Positions 48,013-64,000 of a stretch of DNA of 64,000 nt are shown piece after piece. A program made the position numbers and the translations under genes. Under the pieces are notes generated by a model, which saw only the letters and a list, made by a program, of their open reading frames with translations, had not been told where the DNA came from and did no database searches. The stretch's first letter is position 1; the number at the start of each line of letters is the position of its first letter. Source of the stretch: Citrus sinensis. Lineage: Eukaryota > Streptophyta > Magnoliopsida > Sapindales > Rutaceae. The stretch is from NCBI RefSeq assembly GCF_022201045.2, contig NC_068557.1, positions 27,381,501 to 27,445,500 on the forward strand. The letters run 5' to 3'.

Positions 48013-48456
48013 ATGGCTTCTCAAGCTTCCCGTTCATCAGCCTTCGACATCATCTTCATTTTGAGCTTGATCATTTACACGACAACATTTGTAGCTCGAG
48101 TGGATTCTCGCCCACTGCAGAAACCATTAAATGATGGTGATCATCATAGTGAAGGAAATAAGGTGACGAATTCACTCAGTTTCAATGAGAATAATAACGA
48201 TAATGATCATCATAAGGCTAAGGGTATGAAGCAGCCGGTGAATGAAATGAAGGACTTGCCACCATTTCCAAATATACCGGATATGCCATTTGCACCATTT
48301 CCTCCATGCCTATTTCCATTTCCTCCTCCATTTGATATCCCTAACTTTCCCCCACCATTTGATATCCCCAACATTCCTCCACTTCCTGATTTTCCTTTGC
48401 CTCCTTTGCCTCCTTTCCCTAATCTCCCTCCTTTTCCCTTTTCTCCACCTGCTTAA
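48013..48456 (+). CDS. Small secreted proline-rich protein (TAP35/TAP44-like?)
   Basis: A 147-aa intronless ORF starting in good context (GCAGCCATGGC). Residues about 10-32 form a signal peptide (FDIIFILSLIIYTTTFVARVDS). A hydrophilic His/Asn/Asp-rich middle follows, then a C-terminal half built from Pro/Phe-rich repeats such as PPFPNIPD, PPFDIPN and PLPPFPNLP. There is a single Cys in the tail. It looks like a cell-wall or extracellular protein. In A. thaliana the gene between gamma-SNAP and SBT2.2 is annotated as tapetum-specific TAP35/TAP44-like (from memory). Gene order therefore suggests that identity, but the sequence alone does not prove it. The partner gene at 49148-49573 is a diverged relative in tail-to-tail orientation. 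Confidence 0.8.
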   Translation: MASQASRSSAFDIIFILSLIIYTTTFVARVDSRPLQKPLNDGDHHSEGNKVTNSLSFNENNNDNDHHKAKGMKQPVNEMKDLPPFPNIPDMPFAPFPPCLFPFPPPFDIPNFPPPFDIPNIPPLPDFPLPPLPPFPNLPPFPFSPPA

Positions 48457-49147
48457 CTATTGAGTTTCATTTGTTCCTTTTGTGCTTTTCTCTCCTAGCT
48501 AATTGCATGTGTGTTTTGATTTTATTTATCTCCTCTTCCCTCTTTTAAGAAAATAAGAAATGATATATTCCAGTTTCATGTTCTCGTGCAAGGTTGCATG
48601 GAATGTAATGATGTAATAACATCATGTATCTTTACTTCTAGTTTAAAGTAATATGTATGGGAAAATCTAATGTTCTTTTTAAGGTATATTTAATTTATAT
48701 GCTCTCTTTGTTATTATATTCATTATGCCTATGAAGCTATGATTGAAATATTAATAGTGCCTAATTATCCTTGTGTTGATTGATTGGTGGATGTACATGT
48801 ATACGTGATAAATTAAAACAGGTCTTGTTGTGTGTGTGTGTGTACACAAACACACACGATAATTATTTATTAAGATTATAAAGTGTTATGATTAACCTTT
48901 TATTGATATAACAATCAAAATAAAAAAGTACACTGTAAGAAAACACACTGAAGACTACAAGTTCTTGATTCACCACCCGCCCAAGTACTAGTCACTTAAA
49001 AGAGAAAATCACAGAAATACTCGTTTAATAATAATAATAACAACAACAACAACAGTACAAATTAAAGCATTAAATTATCCCTATACATTGTAGCACCATG
49101 TTGCTAATGATTAATTGAACCCTGCAATTAATGAGTAATATTAGTTT
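48457..49147. other. Spacer between convergent paralogues
   Basis: Contains both 3' UTRs, a TG run with its complement (GTGTGTGTGTACACAAACACACAC near 48831-48856) that could fold into a short hairpin, and AAT/AAC repeats near 49028-49053. Confidence 0.5.
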
Positions 49148-49573
49148 TTATGGCTCAGTAATTGGGGGAGGAGGGACAGAGTCAGCTGCTGGAAGAGGAT
49201 CGAATCCAGGGGCAAAAGGCAAAGAGGGAATGAATGGAAAAGGAGGGAAATTTGGAAGAGAAGGCAAGCCAATGCCAGGCAATGGGAAAAAACTGGGAGT
49301 AATGTTGGCCGCAAGCTGCTGCTCCTGCGGCACTTGCGGGCTCGGTATCAATGTTGGTTCTTCAGAATATATAGGAACTGTTAGTAATACGGCATCCCCC
49401 TCTGCTGGTGGTGGTGCGCCGTCGTCTGAACCGAACTGCAGCGTTCTTGATGGCTCTTGAAGGGCCAGCATGCGGCGGTTATGAGCTGAGCACAAGTTGA
49501 AGGGGTGGAGGAAGATTGAAGCTATTATGAGGAAGTGAACGAGGGTTGAAGAGGAAGAATATCTAGAAGCCAT
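49148..49573 (-). CDS. Small secreted proline-rich protein, diverged paralogue
   Basis: A 141-aa intronless ORF. The signal peptide covers about residues 10-30 (TLVHFLIIASIFLHPFNLCSA) and is followed by HNRRMLALQEP, then an acidic middle and a Pro/Phe-rich C-terminal region (PGIGLPSLPNFPPFPFIPSLP). It has the same overall plan, size, start MAS- and tail style as the gene at 48013-48456, with which it converges across about 690 nt. Function is unknown. It is possibly an anther or cell-wall protein by context. Confidence 0.78.
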   Translation of the reverse strand: MASRYSSSSTLVHFLIIASIFLHPFNLCSAHNRRMLALQEPSRTLQFGSDDGAPPPAEGDAVLLTVPIYSEEPTLIPSPQVPQEQQLAANITPSFFPLPGIGLPSLPNFPPFPFIPSLPFAPGFDPLPAADSVPPPPITEP

Positions 49574-49645
49574 GGGTGTTGATCGGGTTTGATTAATGAT
49601 TAATGAAGATTATTCATATGTGATGATTGGTCTCAATTGTGTTCG

Positions 49646-49653
49646 TTTTTATA
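49646..49653 (-). promoter_or_regulatory. TATA box of the minus-strand small protein gene
   Basis: The minus strand reads TATAAAAA about 75 nt upstream of the ATG at 49573. This is close to the ideal plant spacing, with a start site near 49620. Inferred. Confidence 0.6.
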
Positions 49654-50110
49654 CAGGGCGGAAAGGAATGTAAGAACGCAGAAAGTGTGGATTGAAAAGT
49701 TGGCTGCATGGTCGTTGGTGTTCATGAGTTTCATGGGAGTTTCTACTACGAACCTACTTGTTGAGTCGGAGAAATTCTAGAATACATTTATTGTATTACA
49801 ACTAATTAATGCATGTATGACATATGTAATTGCGTTTAATACAACCACCACTTGCATGATAGTTTACAAAATAAATACACATATGTCATGACATTATTTG
49901 TTTATTGTATGGGTGACACGACACAATAGATGTATTCTAAAATTTCTCGTTGAGTTGAGGTTTGTGTGTTTGTGGTTAGAGTGGTTGACCAACTGATGTC
50001 AAACCACGAGATTTCACCGAAATTTAAGATTTTATGTTTGGCCTCTCATAATTGCAGTTATTATACAAATTTGATGCATCTATATATCAACTCATTTAAC
50101 CATAATCTTA

Positions 50111-50722
50111 TGTTGCGTTTACTTCCCAAATTAGGGAATCAGAATCTGAAATCATAATTATTGATAGTGATTATTTCGCAAAATAGAGTCGAAAATTGGA
50201 ATTAAAATCGTGGAACCCACCACAATTTGGGAATGAGAAATGAGAGACTTATTTCCAAGGAAGAGGTGTGAATGAGTCTCCTATTCCCCATATTGACTAT
50301 TTTGACCTCTCCAAAATAAAAAATACCCATATTATCCTCATTGATAATTAATTAATTAATTATAATAATATTAACAATAATTATAGTTTTTAAATAAAGA
50401 ATCACAATAATTAATATATTTAGTTCATATATTATTATTAATTAATATAATTGTTACTATTAATTAATATATTATTAACAATAATTTATTAATCAATATA
50501 CAATTTTAATAATTATTACTATTAATTAATATATGAATAATTATAGTTTTTGAATAAATAATCACTATAATTAAAATATAAAATAATAATTATGATAATA
50601 ATTCATTAAGTATTTTTTAATAATTTATTACAATCTAACTCATTGCAATTTTGATTTCAAGATAAAATAAATATAATAATGAGATTGCAGCCCATTTCAA
50701 TTACTGACAAGTAAACGCAATA
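50111..50722. mobile_element. PIF/Harbinger-like MITE
   Basis: The left end TGTTGCGTTTACTT is mirrored by the right end AAGTAAACGCAATA read in reverse. TTA flanks both sides (50108-50110, 50723-50725), as expected for PIF/Harbinger targets. The interior is AT-rich without coding potential; subterminal GGGAATCAGAAT / GATTGCAGCCC motifs occur. The three-base duplication is weak evidence alone, but the TIRs are clear. Confidence 0.65.
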
Positions 50723-50725
50723 TTA

Positions 50726-51814
50726 GTTCTTGATTTTATATAATTACATTTTTTCGTATGGATCCATATGCCTGTACATTATCCGCCCAAATTCGGGCTT
50801 ACCTATACTCCTTGTCCCTTACCTTTGAATAAAGACGGGCCCAATTTTCCAAAAGAATGGCTTGTTAGATGTGTGTGTTGTATTATGATAGATCCTCAAT
50901 TCATGATCTCAAAATCCAATCATTTTACAGTTTTATTTAGTGTTGAGGTACGCGTAAAAAAAATTAAATTTTTATAATAAAAATTAATAGTATATAATAA
51001 ATATAATTTTAAATATAATTTTGATAAAATAATAAATATATAATAAATATTTTATTATATAAATAGTTGAATAATAATTTTTTATTTATATAGTAAATAT
51101 ATAATAAATTTGTACTGTGTTTGAAAAGAAAAAAAAAAAAAAAAAGAATTGACGTGCAGCATTGCTATTTTGTTACATTCCACCAACCATACTTGTTGCA
51201 AGAGGGAAAAAAAGGGCGCATTTCACTGTACCTTTTCCAAATCTATCCAAAAAAAAAAAAAAAAGAATTCCTAGTCCCAAAAAAATGAGGTTTCCATTTA
51301 AAAAAAATATAAATTTTATTTAATTATATTTTGATACTATCATATAAAAGGATAGTAATTTGATTTGAAATAATGATAACAATGATCTAAATATGACATT
51401 CATGTGTCATTTGACAAAATTATGGTGCAACTGCATCTAGTCATTAGATTTAGCTGCACATATATATTATAACTGAATCTAATGACTAGGTGCAGCTGTA
51501 ATATAGTACCACAGTTGCACCATAACTAGACCTCATTTATCGATAGCATTATTGTTTGATTTATTAAAATAAAATTGAACATTTCAACGTTCGAAAAACG
51601 CAAAAGAGAGAGAGAGAGAAAAAAATCCTTTAAAATTAAAAGAATATTTTAGATAAAAATAGCTTTTTCAAAAAAATTTCTATTATCTTCTTTTTGAAAT
51701 ATAAATTTAAAGAAAAAAAATTGGCCGAATCCAGCAGAGTCAAGTGCCGTGTATGTGATTGAATTGCGCGGAAATCTGAGAAACAGGTGGACTGTTGGTT
51801 CGAAGTGAGCTGCG
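50726..51814. other. Intergenic upstream of gamma-SNAP
   Basis: AT-rich, with poly-A runs near 51128-51145 and 51249-51264 and the small MITE at 51415-51532. The gamma-SNAP promoter and leader occupy the last few hundred bases. No gene is recognised. Confidence 0.5.
51415..51532. mobile_element. Small hAT-like MITE, same family as 12436-12586
   Basis: TTATGGTGCAACTG at the left is mirrored by CAGTTGCACCATAA at the right, with an inner mirrored TAGTCATTAGATT. The flanks are TCATTTGA (51407-51414) and TCATTTAT (51533-51540), 6 of 8 identical. The GGTGCAACTGTGGTAC core is shared with the insertion in the tandem repeat field. Confidence 0.7.
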
Positions 51815-51965
51815 ATGGCGAGTTCCGATCCTCACAAGTTGATGGTCAAAGCCGACAAATTGTAGGCTTCTTTCTCTTTCATATTAAAAATAAATGAAAG
51901 ATCAATTGGAATGAGTCTTCTTATCATTCTTGAATTGAAGCATCAATTGCTTATGCTCAAATGTT

Positions 51966-52003
<38 letters not shown>

Positions 52004-55000
52004 TTTAGGTGAAGATGATTATGAATTGATTCGACTGTACTTAATTTACATTGTCTAATCATTGATGAATCTAGCTAGCCCGATATTCACTTCATTCAAC
52101 ATTAATATTGGGAATGGATAATAAGTTAAATGCAACAATATTCAAGATTTAAAAATCATTTTGTCCTCGAGGAAGAGGCATTTTTTTTTTTTTTAAAGAT
52201 TCTTTGAAGTTATGATACATTTTCGTTTCACAATGTTTGTAGAACAAAACTCAGTCTTACCAGATGGAGTGCTGATTGGAAAAGTGCTACTCAATTGTAT
52301 GAACAAGCTGGTAGGCAAATCTTTCTATTTAGTTTGGTGTTCCTTACTGTTGTTTTCGGGTTTATTGATGGTTAATTAATAATTTGTTTTGGGTGATTTG
52401 GGATTCTGCTTTAGCTAATGGTTTCAGGGTTGCCAAAAATATTGAGCAAGCAAAAATTGCATTTGAGAAAGCTTCGCAAGGACAAGAGATGCTCTCCTCG
52501 TATCCTCGTAATTTTTGAGTAATATAGCTCATGCATTTGTTATTATTCATTATTTTTCTTGGATGCATACGTAATTCTATCAATTCCGTTACATCCTTTA
52601 CAAGTAAATCAGACCATGGGATGCGGCTAAGCACATGGAGTCTGCTGCTGCTTTAGCTAAGGAACTACATAATTGGAGGGAGGTTGCTGACTTTTATAGA
52701 AAAGCATCAGAGTTGTACAATGAATGTGGGAGATCACAACCTGCCTCAGATGCTCTAGCAAAGGCTGCTCGGTAAACAGATAATTAAACCCTCTCATTAT
52801 AATTCTGTACTATTATCCTTGATGTTTTTGTTTATGGTAGTATAAATAAATTATTGTATTACAAACTGGCTGAAATAGTAGTTCTCTCTCTCTCTTTCCA
52901 CCTTTGGTAGTGCATTGGAAGATGCCGTGCCAGAGGATGCTATTCAACTCTATACTGATGCATGCATAATGCTTGAAGAGGATGACAAGGAACAAATGGC
53001 CTTTGATCTATATCGTGCCGCCACTAATGTTTATATAAAGCTTGAGAAGTAAGGGTTTCTTTCTTACTGTTATCTTCATTTCCCTTGACGCTAAGATACA
53101 GCACATATGATATGTTGAATCATTTCTATGATTAAGAATTTGAGATGATGCATTTTTTATTTTTGCTTCTTCTAGACTAGTGAGTTGTTTTTCGCTTTGA
53201 ACCTAGGCCTGGACCTCTTTCCATTGATCTTGTACCCTCTATCTCTGTCAAGTGAATCTGATCAGATCTACCAGATTCTTTTTTCTAGTTTTCTCAATTT
53301 AACTCTGTGGATTTTTCTTTTATTTTTTTATTTGAAGTATTTTAATTGATAATAAAAAGTAGAGAAGCATTTTCTTTATTTGTGTTACAAGTTTTTAGAT
53401 GAACTTAAATTGTTGTCATTGTGTCTTATCCTAATCTCCTAAACTTTTTCTAATAGAAGTTTAAAGTTTGGTTTACGATTCTTTCCCACAGGTATGCTGA
53501 TGCTGCCACTTTTCTGTTGAGATGGGGTTTGGCAGCTGATAAGTGCAATGCTACCAACAGCCAGTGCAAGGTGTGTAACTTAAACCATTTGCCTTTGTTC
53601 CTTTTAATCACATCCATTCCAGTAGTCATTTTATTCCATTTTTTTAAATTGTTCCAAAACACCTCCAATTATTGATCCAATATAGCTCCTGATAAATTAT
53701 TCTGAAGATGTTTGTTGCTCCGTTGTTCCTTGCTCTTCTAATTTTATTGTTTTTGCTTTTTATTTTTCTCACTGATCAACAAATAGTCCAACTCAAGCTA
53801 CTATATATCTTTAGCAATATTTCTTCATGCTAATATGTCTTTTTTTTTAATTTCAGGCATATCTTAGTGCAATTATTGTGTATCTTTATGCTAATGACTT
53901 CAAGCAAGCAGAGAAATGCTACAATGACTGTTCCCAGTGAGTGAAAATTTTATACTGCTTCTTTGGGCAATATTCATGTACTGAGATTTTTTTATTTATT
54001 GTCCACCTTGGAGATTAGCTTCTGGTTTAATCTTCTTTGTTATAGAATTAACAGTGATATATTGCCATATCAAAGGTTGGCTGTTGCTGCTGCAGCTGCC
54101 ACCTTTCTTTCTTAAACTTGGCCCTTTTTAGCTGAATGCATTGCTAAAACATGTTTATATAAGGAGAGTAATTTCTGTTCACTGCTATTGGTTTTGAGCG
54201 ACAAACTTTTTAATTATTTATTTGTTATTATTCTTATTGTTGGTTGCAAGGTAGGGAGGAGATACGAGAAATGGAGAAAGTTAACTTATTTCCTTGGATT
54301 TTCGCAGGGTTGATGCTTTTTTGAGAAGTGACCAGAATCGCTGTGCTACTAAACTTATTTCTGCCTACACTGAAGGTGACGTTGAAGAAATTAAGCGTGT
54401 GGCTCAATCGAGCACTATTTCAAATCTTGATCATGTGGTAAGCATCTTATTGCATGTACCCTGCATTTTGCTTGAAATGCATCAGCCTGTCTTAAGTCCA
54501 TGGGGATGATATGATACTGGGCTTGAGTGGAGATGGCCAACAGGCTGTCCCTTTAAGGAGTGGCCCATTCATGCAATTAGTGGGTGGTGCCGTGCTAAGG
54601 CACGGTAGAAAAATTAATTTTTTTTTTTGGGTCATGTGGGGCTCAATTTTAATTAAAAAATTATTATTATTATTATTATTATTATCTTTGGCTTTTATTG
54701 AGTCTTGGACCTTGGTACAAGCAGAAAGCTAAATTGCCCATATCCACTTGGCTAAACAAATTTAATCTTAAGAAAGCATAATAATAATAATTTAAAGACT
54801 GTAACGTGCTTTTAATTAATTCATTAATTTAAAACATATTTTATATTAGAAAAAATAAGAATTAAAAACATACTATAACCTTAATAAGAGTAATAAAAAC
54901 AAAAACATCATATCATTCAATTTCATTAATAACACAAATGTAATTCTAATTTAACAGCGTAATAAAACCCACAAGTAAACATTTCATTAATAACACAATA

Positions 55001-56504
55001 TATTAAATAAGGTGTGCGAACCCTGCCTCTCCTCATTTGATTAAACTTGTTAATAGATTCAAATCAGGCTAGACAAATATGATAGATAGCTTAGTGAGCC
55101 AACCTAGTTGGGATGTACTGTAAACTATAGTAATGCAAATTATGCCATATTTGTTTTTATTTGTAATTTGTAGCTTTTCATTTCATAAAATCAAAATTTA
55201 TTTTATTTATCTCTCAAATAATGTTTATTTTAATTTAATTGAGTAATATTTCTATTTATTGTTTAAAGTTTAAATTATTAATATTACTCAAATCATTCAA
55301 TACATTTATCAATGTGACTATGTGAGAATGTCACTAATTTTAAAAAAATAAATGTGAAATTAGAAATTTAAAGTGAAATTTCAAATTTAAATTTTTTGTT
55401 TCTAAAACAAAACAAAACAAGAAATAAAAAATATTTAAAAGAATTGGCATGGGCCGAGGGATGAGCCCTTAATTGGCTCGTGGCCTTGCCGTGCCCATTA
55501 CCGGGCCTTGCCTAGGCACAACCCATGGGCCGAAAAGTTGGGCCCGTCAGGGCCTGTTTGCCATCTCTAGACTTGAGCTAGCTAGCATATTTATAGGAAA
55601 CCATCTGATTGAAGAGGTTACTGTTGCTGACTTCTGATATGCCTAATATAATGTAGTTTTTGGTATAACATATGAATTACAGTTCACAAGTTTCTTAAGC
55701 GATTCAGGTACAAATCTGTAATTTTGTTTTGAGTTGTAGCTTTAGAATACCTGTTAGAGCTACTAATTAACATATGGTAAAAGGCACCCTTTCTGGTAAT
55801 ATTTGACTCGTCCATCCTTGTTTACGAGCTCCTGCATGGTGCTCCTCCTAGGAGCTGCAGCTGGATATGCATTTAAATGATTGATCATAGTTATTATGGC
55901 TAACTTGTACTTGAGAAACTACAGGTAAATGCATCTACCTGTAGAGAACTTGTGATGGAGAATCGGGAGTTCTCACATTTACCCTCATTTGTCTTACCTT
56001 TTGGTCTTTTCCAGCTGCCATGATTTCACAGCATTGAGCTTCAGATGCTGCTGTGAGAAGATAAACCAGCATTGTTGTTCGCTAACACTTATACTCTGGT
56101 TTAGCTGGGTTACTACTGGAATGATTGCCCTCTTAAAGTACACTTGCATGATCTTGGCGAACAATCTTGGGTAGAATACACCCTTCTACTAATTTCTTGT
56201 TATGTGAACCTCAGAAGTTCACAACCTATCATGGAAAAGCCAACGCACTCACAACTTTATGTTACAATGTCTAGTTAATGACCGCCAACAAGAAAAATTG
56301 GACAATTTTTCAGAGACTTTTTCTTTTGTCTGAATGAGAACAAAACTGCTCATTGCTGCATTTTTATGCGAATATTTATTTGAAATGAAATGGTTGCAGA
56401 TAATCAAGCTTGCACGAAAGCTGCCAACAGGAGATGTTAGTGCACTGAAAAAAGCTAATGCCGTTCAAGATGAAGAACCACTGGATGAAAACGATCTCAC
56501 ATAG
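51815..56504 (+). CDS. GSNAP: Gamma-SNAP (gamma-soluble NSF attachment protein)
   Basis: Nine exons: 51815-51861, 52243-52310, 52415-52499, 52613-52771, 52911-53048, 53492-53570, 53857-53936, 54308-54437, 56400-56504. They sum to 891 nt, 296 aa, the usual size of gamma-SNAP. The protein starts MASSDPHKLMVKADKL, followed by TPR-like helical repeats (WDAAKHMESAAALAKELHNW, ALEDAVPEDAIQLYTDACIM, YADAATFLLRWGLAADKC, AYLSAIIVYLYANDFKQAEKC). It ends with an acidic tail (EEPLDENDLT). SNAPs recruit the ATPase NSF to SNARE complexes for disassembly after membrane fusion; the gamma form acts in endosomal and Golgi trafficking. It is distinguished from alpha-SNAP by the sequence of the C-terminal helices and tail. 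Intron 1 carries a TA microsatellite, and intron 8 (about 2 kb) carries a hAT insertion. All splice sites fit GT-AG and phases agree. Confidence 0.93.
51969..52001. repeat. (TA)n microsatellite in gamma-SNAP intron 1
   Basis: About 16 uninterrupted TA units. Confidence 0.95.
54528..55569. mobile_element. Non-autonomous hAT element in gamma-SNAP intron 8
   Basis: The left end TGGAGATGGCCAACAGG is mirrored by the right end (reverse complement TAGAGATGGCAAACAGG). The flanking 8-mers are GGCTTGAG (54520-54527) and GACTTGAG (55570-55577), 7 of 8 identical. GC-richer subterminal blocks (GTGCCGTGCTAAGGCACGG at the left; GGCCTTGCCGTGCCCATTACC at the right) enclose an AT-rich core of about 800 nt with an (ATT)n run at 54661-54684. 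No transposase is present. Confidence 0.8.
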
Positions 56505-57602
56505 TTTCTCTTTGTATAATTGAAAATGTTTGTTCCATAAATGAGTGAGCTTTGGTGTGTTTATACCGCAGAATAGAACCAGAAAATTGCACTGGCGGAT
56601 GTTATGGTGTAAGCTTGTTTGCGTTTGTCGCCTTGATGTAAACATTAATATTTAGTTGCTAGTTTTGTCGTGTTAAATGTGCAAATTCTTCAAGTTTGTT
56701 CAGGTTTTCCGTTGTAAGGTTTTTAACTAACAATTTTAAGTAAAATGACAAGGATTCGGAGGAATATTACGTTAGACAAGGTTTTTAAGTAAATATTATG
56801 TAACGTAAAGTTTGTTAAATGTTTCTTTGTGTAAATGAAATGTAACCGTTAAGTATATGTCGTTTACATATAAAGGCATACATTATATGACATGTCATAC
56901 AATTTTTACTATAGGGTCAAAGTTACATCTTTCGTGTGTAAGTCTATCAATTATCTAAATAATATCTCATAAATTTAAGGATAAATCACGACATATTGTA
57001 TGTCTTTTTAGTTGATATGAGAAGCGACATACATGTTTTTCACTCCACAGAGAAAGTTGTATGACTAATCATTTATAAAATATTTACATTGATGATATAT
57101 CGGAACCTTTACTGAATGTATATGACATGCCGTTTATGTTTTAATCACCCAGATGACAAATATGACCTGTCTTGTTATTAACTTGATTGAATTATTTAAG
57201 TAAAATAATTTATGTTTAATGATTTTACAAAAGCAATTAGCGACTATAATTCACAAATCAATATTTTTTATGTTATCAATTAATTACTATTTAATTATTA
57301 ACTGAATAAAAAAGAACTAATAGCTAGACTTAATTTTAAGTTAAATTGTTAGAAGAATATTTTAATTAAATATAAATGTCATTTTTCATTAGTTGTCACA
57401 TAAACCCCCAAATGCCCCTAACAGAATATCATAATTACTTATAACACTGACACTCGACACTAGGCGGGAAAACGTACAAGTTCGTTACAAGTTAGTTAGC
57501 CGTAGCTTCTTCGATCTCTCTACTAATTGCTTTCAACTCTCAAAGCGATCAAACAAATCAAGAAACCAAAACCAAAAGCTAAAGAATCTCCTTCTTGATT
57601 CC
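56505..57602. other. Intergenic between gamma-SNAP and the fasciclin gene
   Basis: This holds the 3' UTR of gamma-SNAP, then AT-rich sequence with scattered palindromic ATGACATGTCATAC, CGACATACATG and GACATGCCG motifs (56860-57170) reminiscent of the tandem repeat at 9090-12650. The fasciclin gene promoter and leader occupy the last part. No gene is recognised. Confidence 0.5.
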
Positions 57603-58319
57603 ATGGCCAAACACCATCCAAATTTTCTCCTCCCTCTCTTATTCCTCGTCACAGCCACCGTCTCCGCCACGTTCCCGCCGCCGAACAACAAGACCAATAC
57701 CCCCCCATTATCAACAATTCCCCAACAAGACGATCGACAACTGAACAACATAATCGATGCCCTGGTCGGCACCGGAGACTTCAACAGCTGGGAAAACATA
57801 ATAACCGCTGCCGACGAATCCACTTCCGCCGTCGTGGCCTTCCCTTTCTCGGCCACCTTCTTCATCCCTTCGAACGACTTTCGTCTCCCATTAGACCCCT
57901 TCATTTTCCCGTATCACATTGTCCCTCAGCGCCTCTCTTTCTCCGACCTTCTTCTCCTCAAGCCCTTGTCTCGTCTCCCCACGTTGCTTCCCAAAAAATC
58001 AATTCTTGTCACCAACACTTCCGCTTCCAACTTTACCCTCGACGATTCTCTTGTGTTTTACCCTGATCTTTATCTTACTTCCACTATTGCTGTTCATGGC
58101 ATACAAAACATTCTTGATTACTCAGTTTATGGGGGCAGCACTCCATCGCCTCCATCTTTGTTTCCGCCACCCCTGCCGCCACCACATTCGAGGGATTCCT
58201 TTGTTGAGGAAGCAGAGGTTGCTGGGGTTGGTCAATGGTCATCAGATGCTGTGCCATCTTTGTGCGGGGTGATTTCAGTAATTTTCTTGGTGGTTTTTGG
58301 TGTTTTTTGGGTGATATGA
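57603..58319 (+). CDS. Fasciclin-like arabinogalactan protein, single FAS1 domain
   Basis: A 238-aa intronless ORF. The signal peptide is residues 1-22 (FLLPLLFLVTATVSA). A short Pro/Asn linker leads into one FAS1 domain (about residues 45-175): IIDALVGTGDFNSWENII, the H1 box as ATFFIPSND, the YHIVPQRLSFSDL block and the H2-like HGIQNILDYSVYG. A Pro/Ser-rich stretch (SPPSLFPPPLPPPHS) suits arabinogalactan glycosylation. The C-terminal hydrophobic segment (LCGVISVIFLVVFGVFWVI) could be a GPI-attachment signal or a membrane anchor. Such proteins act in cell-wall adhesion and growth. The domain is on the divergent side of the plant FLA family, so no member number is given. It converges with the JMJ14-like gene. 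Confidence 0.88.
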   Translation: MAKHHPNFLLPLLFLVTATVSATFPPPNNKTNTPPLSTIPQQDDRQLNNIIDALVGTGDFNSWENIITAADESTSAVVAFPFSATFFIPSNDFRLPLDPFIFPYHIVPQRLSFSDLLLLKPLSRLPTLLPKKSILVTNTSASNFTLDDSLVFYPDLYLTSTIAVHGIQNILDYSVYGGSTPSPPSLFPPPLPPPHSRDSFVEEAEVAGVGQWSSDAVPSLCGVISVIFLVVFGVFWVI

Positions 58320-58995
58320 GCAGGTCTCTGGTTTTCGCTGAAAGATTGAATAATGGCGATCAAGAATTCTCTCATGCCTTTTATTGGCTACGTGATTGTT
58401 TCCTTTCTTGATAAGATTTCGTGTGTTATGTTCTCGTAGTAGCTTTGTATTTGATCGGGTCTGTTTGGATTCTCGGAAAATAATTAGATTCTTTCTCATT
58501 TGTTTGTAAACCCAACTACTGCTCTTGTTTGCGGATGGCGAAAGAATGGAAAATGAACGATTCATTGATATTTTATTTCTTATTTTTAATTTCAAGGGTT
58601 TCTAATTAGACCATTGGGTGTGTAAACCTCTGGTTTCCTCCCGTGTTTATAAAGCAACATCAGTTATTGAATTTTCTTTTCACACATCGCGCCGCTTCTG
58701 GGAAGCTGAATGACATTAGCGTCTGTCTAGAAATGAAGCCAGCAAAGAACTGAAGGGCCAATAATAACTTCCTCGAAAAATACTAAAATCGAATTATATT
58801 TCATCAAAAGTTAGTTACAATGTAGCCCTATGTTTGCAGTCGGTTAATCTATTTGCCTCATGAGTGGCAAACTAAAATTATTTGAGCAAAATTTGCGACC
58901 TTCAGCCGTCTTTCACTTCTACGGATTTCTAAAAGAATTGGCCTAATGAATGACTTGAGTGAGAAAGAATCATTGGACCTACTTCTCTTCTTATT
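58320..58995. other. Spacer between convergent fasciclin and JMJ14-like genes
   Basis: 3' UTR sequence of both genes. A minus-strand frame at 58275-58595 is basic low-complexity peptide antisense to the fasciclin 3' end and is not supported as a gene. Confidence 0.55.

Positions 58996-64000
<5,005 letters not shown>

Overview
This window is nuclear DNA from a eudicot plant. The evidence is AT-rich intergenic sequence, GT-AG introns, a MIR160 hairpin, a JmjC histone demethylase, gamma-SNAP, a plant subtilase, a fasciclin-like arabinogalactan protein and many plant-type transposons. I suspect a woody rosid such as Citrus, but only by impression. No prokaryotic or viral gene clusters, CRISPR arrays, rRNA or tRNA genes were seen.

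Layout, left to right. 1-3130 holds the 5' half of a decayed Ty3/gypsy retrotransposon on the minus strand. 3131-20136 is a gene-poor, repeat-rich stretch. It contains a Mutator-type MITE (6600-7255) with a 9-bp target duplication, four tandem copies of a 0.8-1.05 kb repeat (about 9090-12650) with a small hAT-like MITE inside the last copy, a MIR160 precursor on the minus strand (15225-15317), and a second Mutator-type MITE (16532-17013). 20439-26575 is a 13-exon PRUNE-like DHH/DHHA2 gene (+). 27749-30034 is a 9-exon plastid ribose-5-phosphate isomerase gene, RPI4-like (-). 33282-39823 is a 10-exon SBT2-class subtilase (+). 40303-46528 is a Mutator-like transposon, bounded by related inverted ends and an exact 9-bp duplication. 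It carries a truncated NLR disease-resistance gene fragment next to the remnant of a MULE transposase. 48013-49573 has two small secreted proline-rich genes tail to tail. 51815-56504 is gamma-SNAP (+, 9 exons). 57603-58319 is an intronless fasciclin-like protein gene (+). 58996-64000 is the 3' part of a JMJ14-like H3K4 demethylase gene (-), whose 5' end lies beyond the right edge.

From memory, the order subtilase / small tapetum-type protein / gamma-SNAP / JMJ14 matches A. thaliana At4g20430-At4g20420-At4g20410-At4g20400. The right half would then be a conserved syntenic block into which the NLR-carrying MULE has inserted. The genes do not form a pathway. They are ordinary independent plant genes: phosphoesterase-like, pentose phosphate metabolism, secreted protease, cell-surface and anther-type proteins, vesicle fusion, and chromatin. 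The most notable items are the NLR-carrying MULE, the MIR160 locus, the tandem repeat field with recurrent GACATGTCAT-like palindromes, and the altered catalytic motifs of the PRUNE-like and RPI4-like proteins.

Exon coordinates were deduced by hand from splice consensus and reading phase. In each of the four complete multi-exon genes the exon lengths sum to a whole number of codons. The in-window exons of the JMJ14-like gene also stay in one frame.
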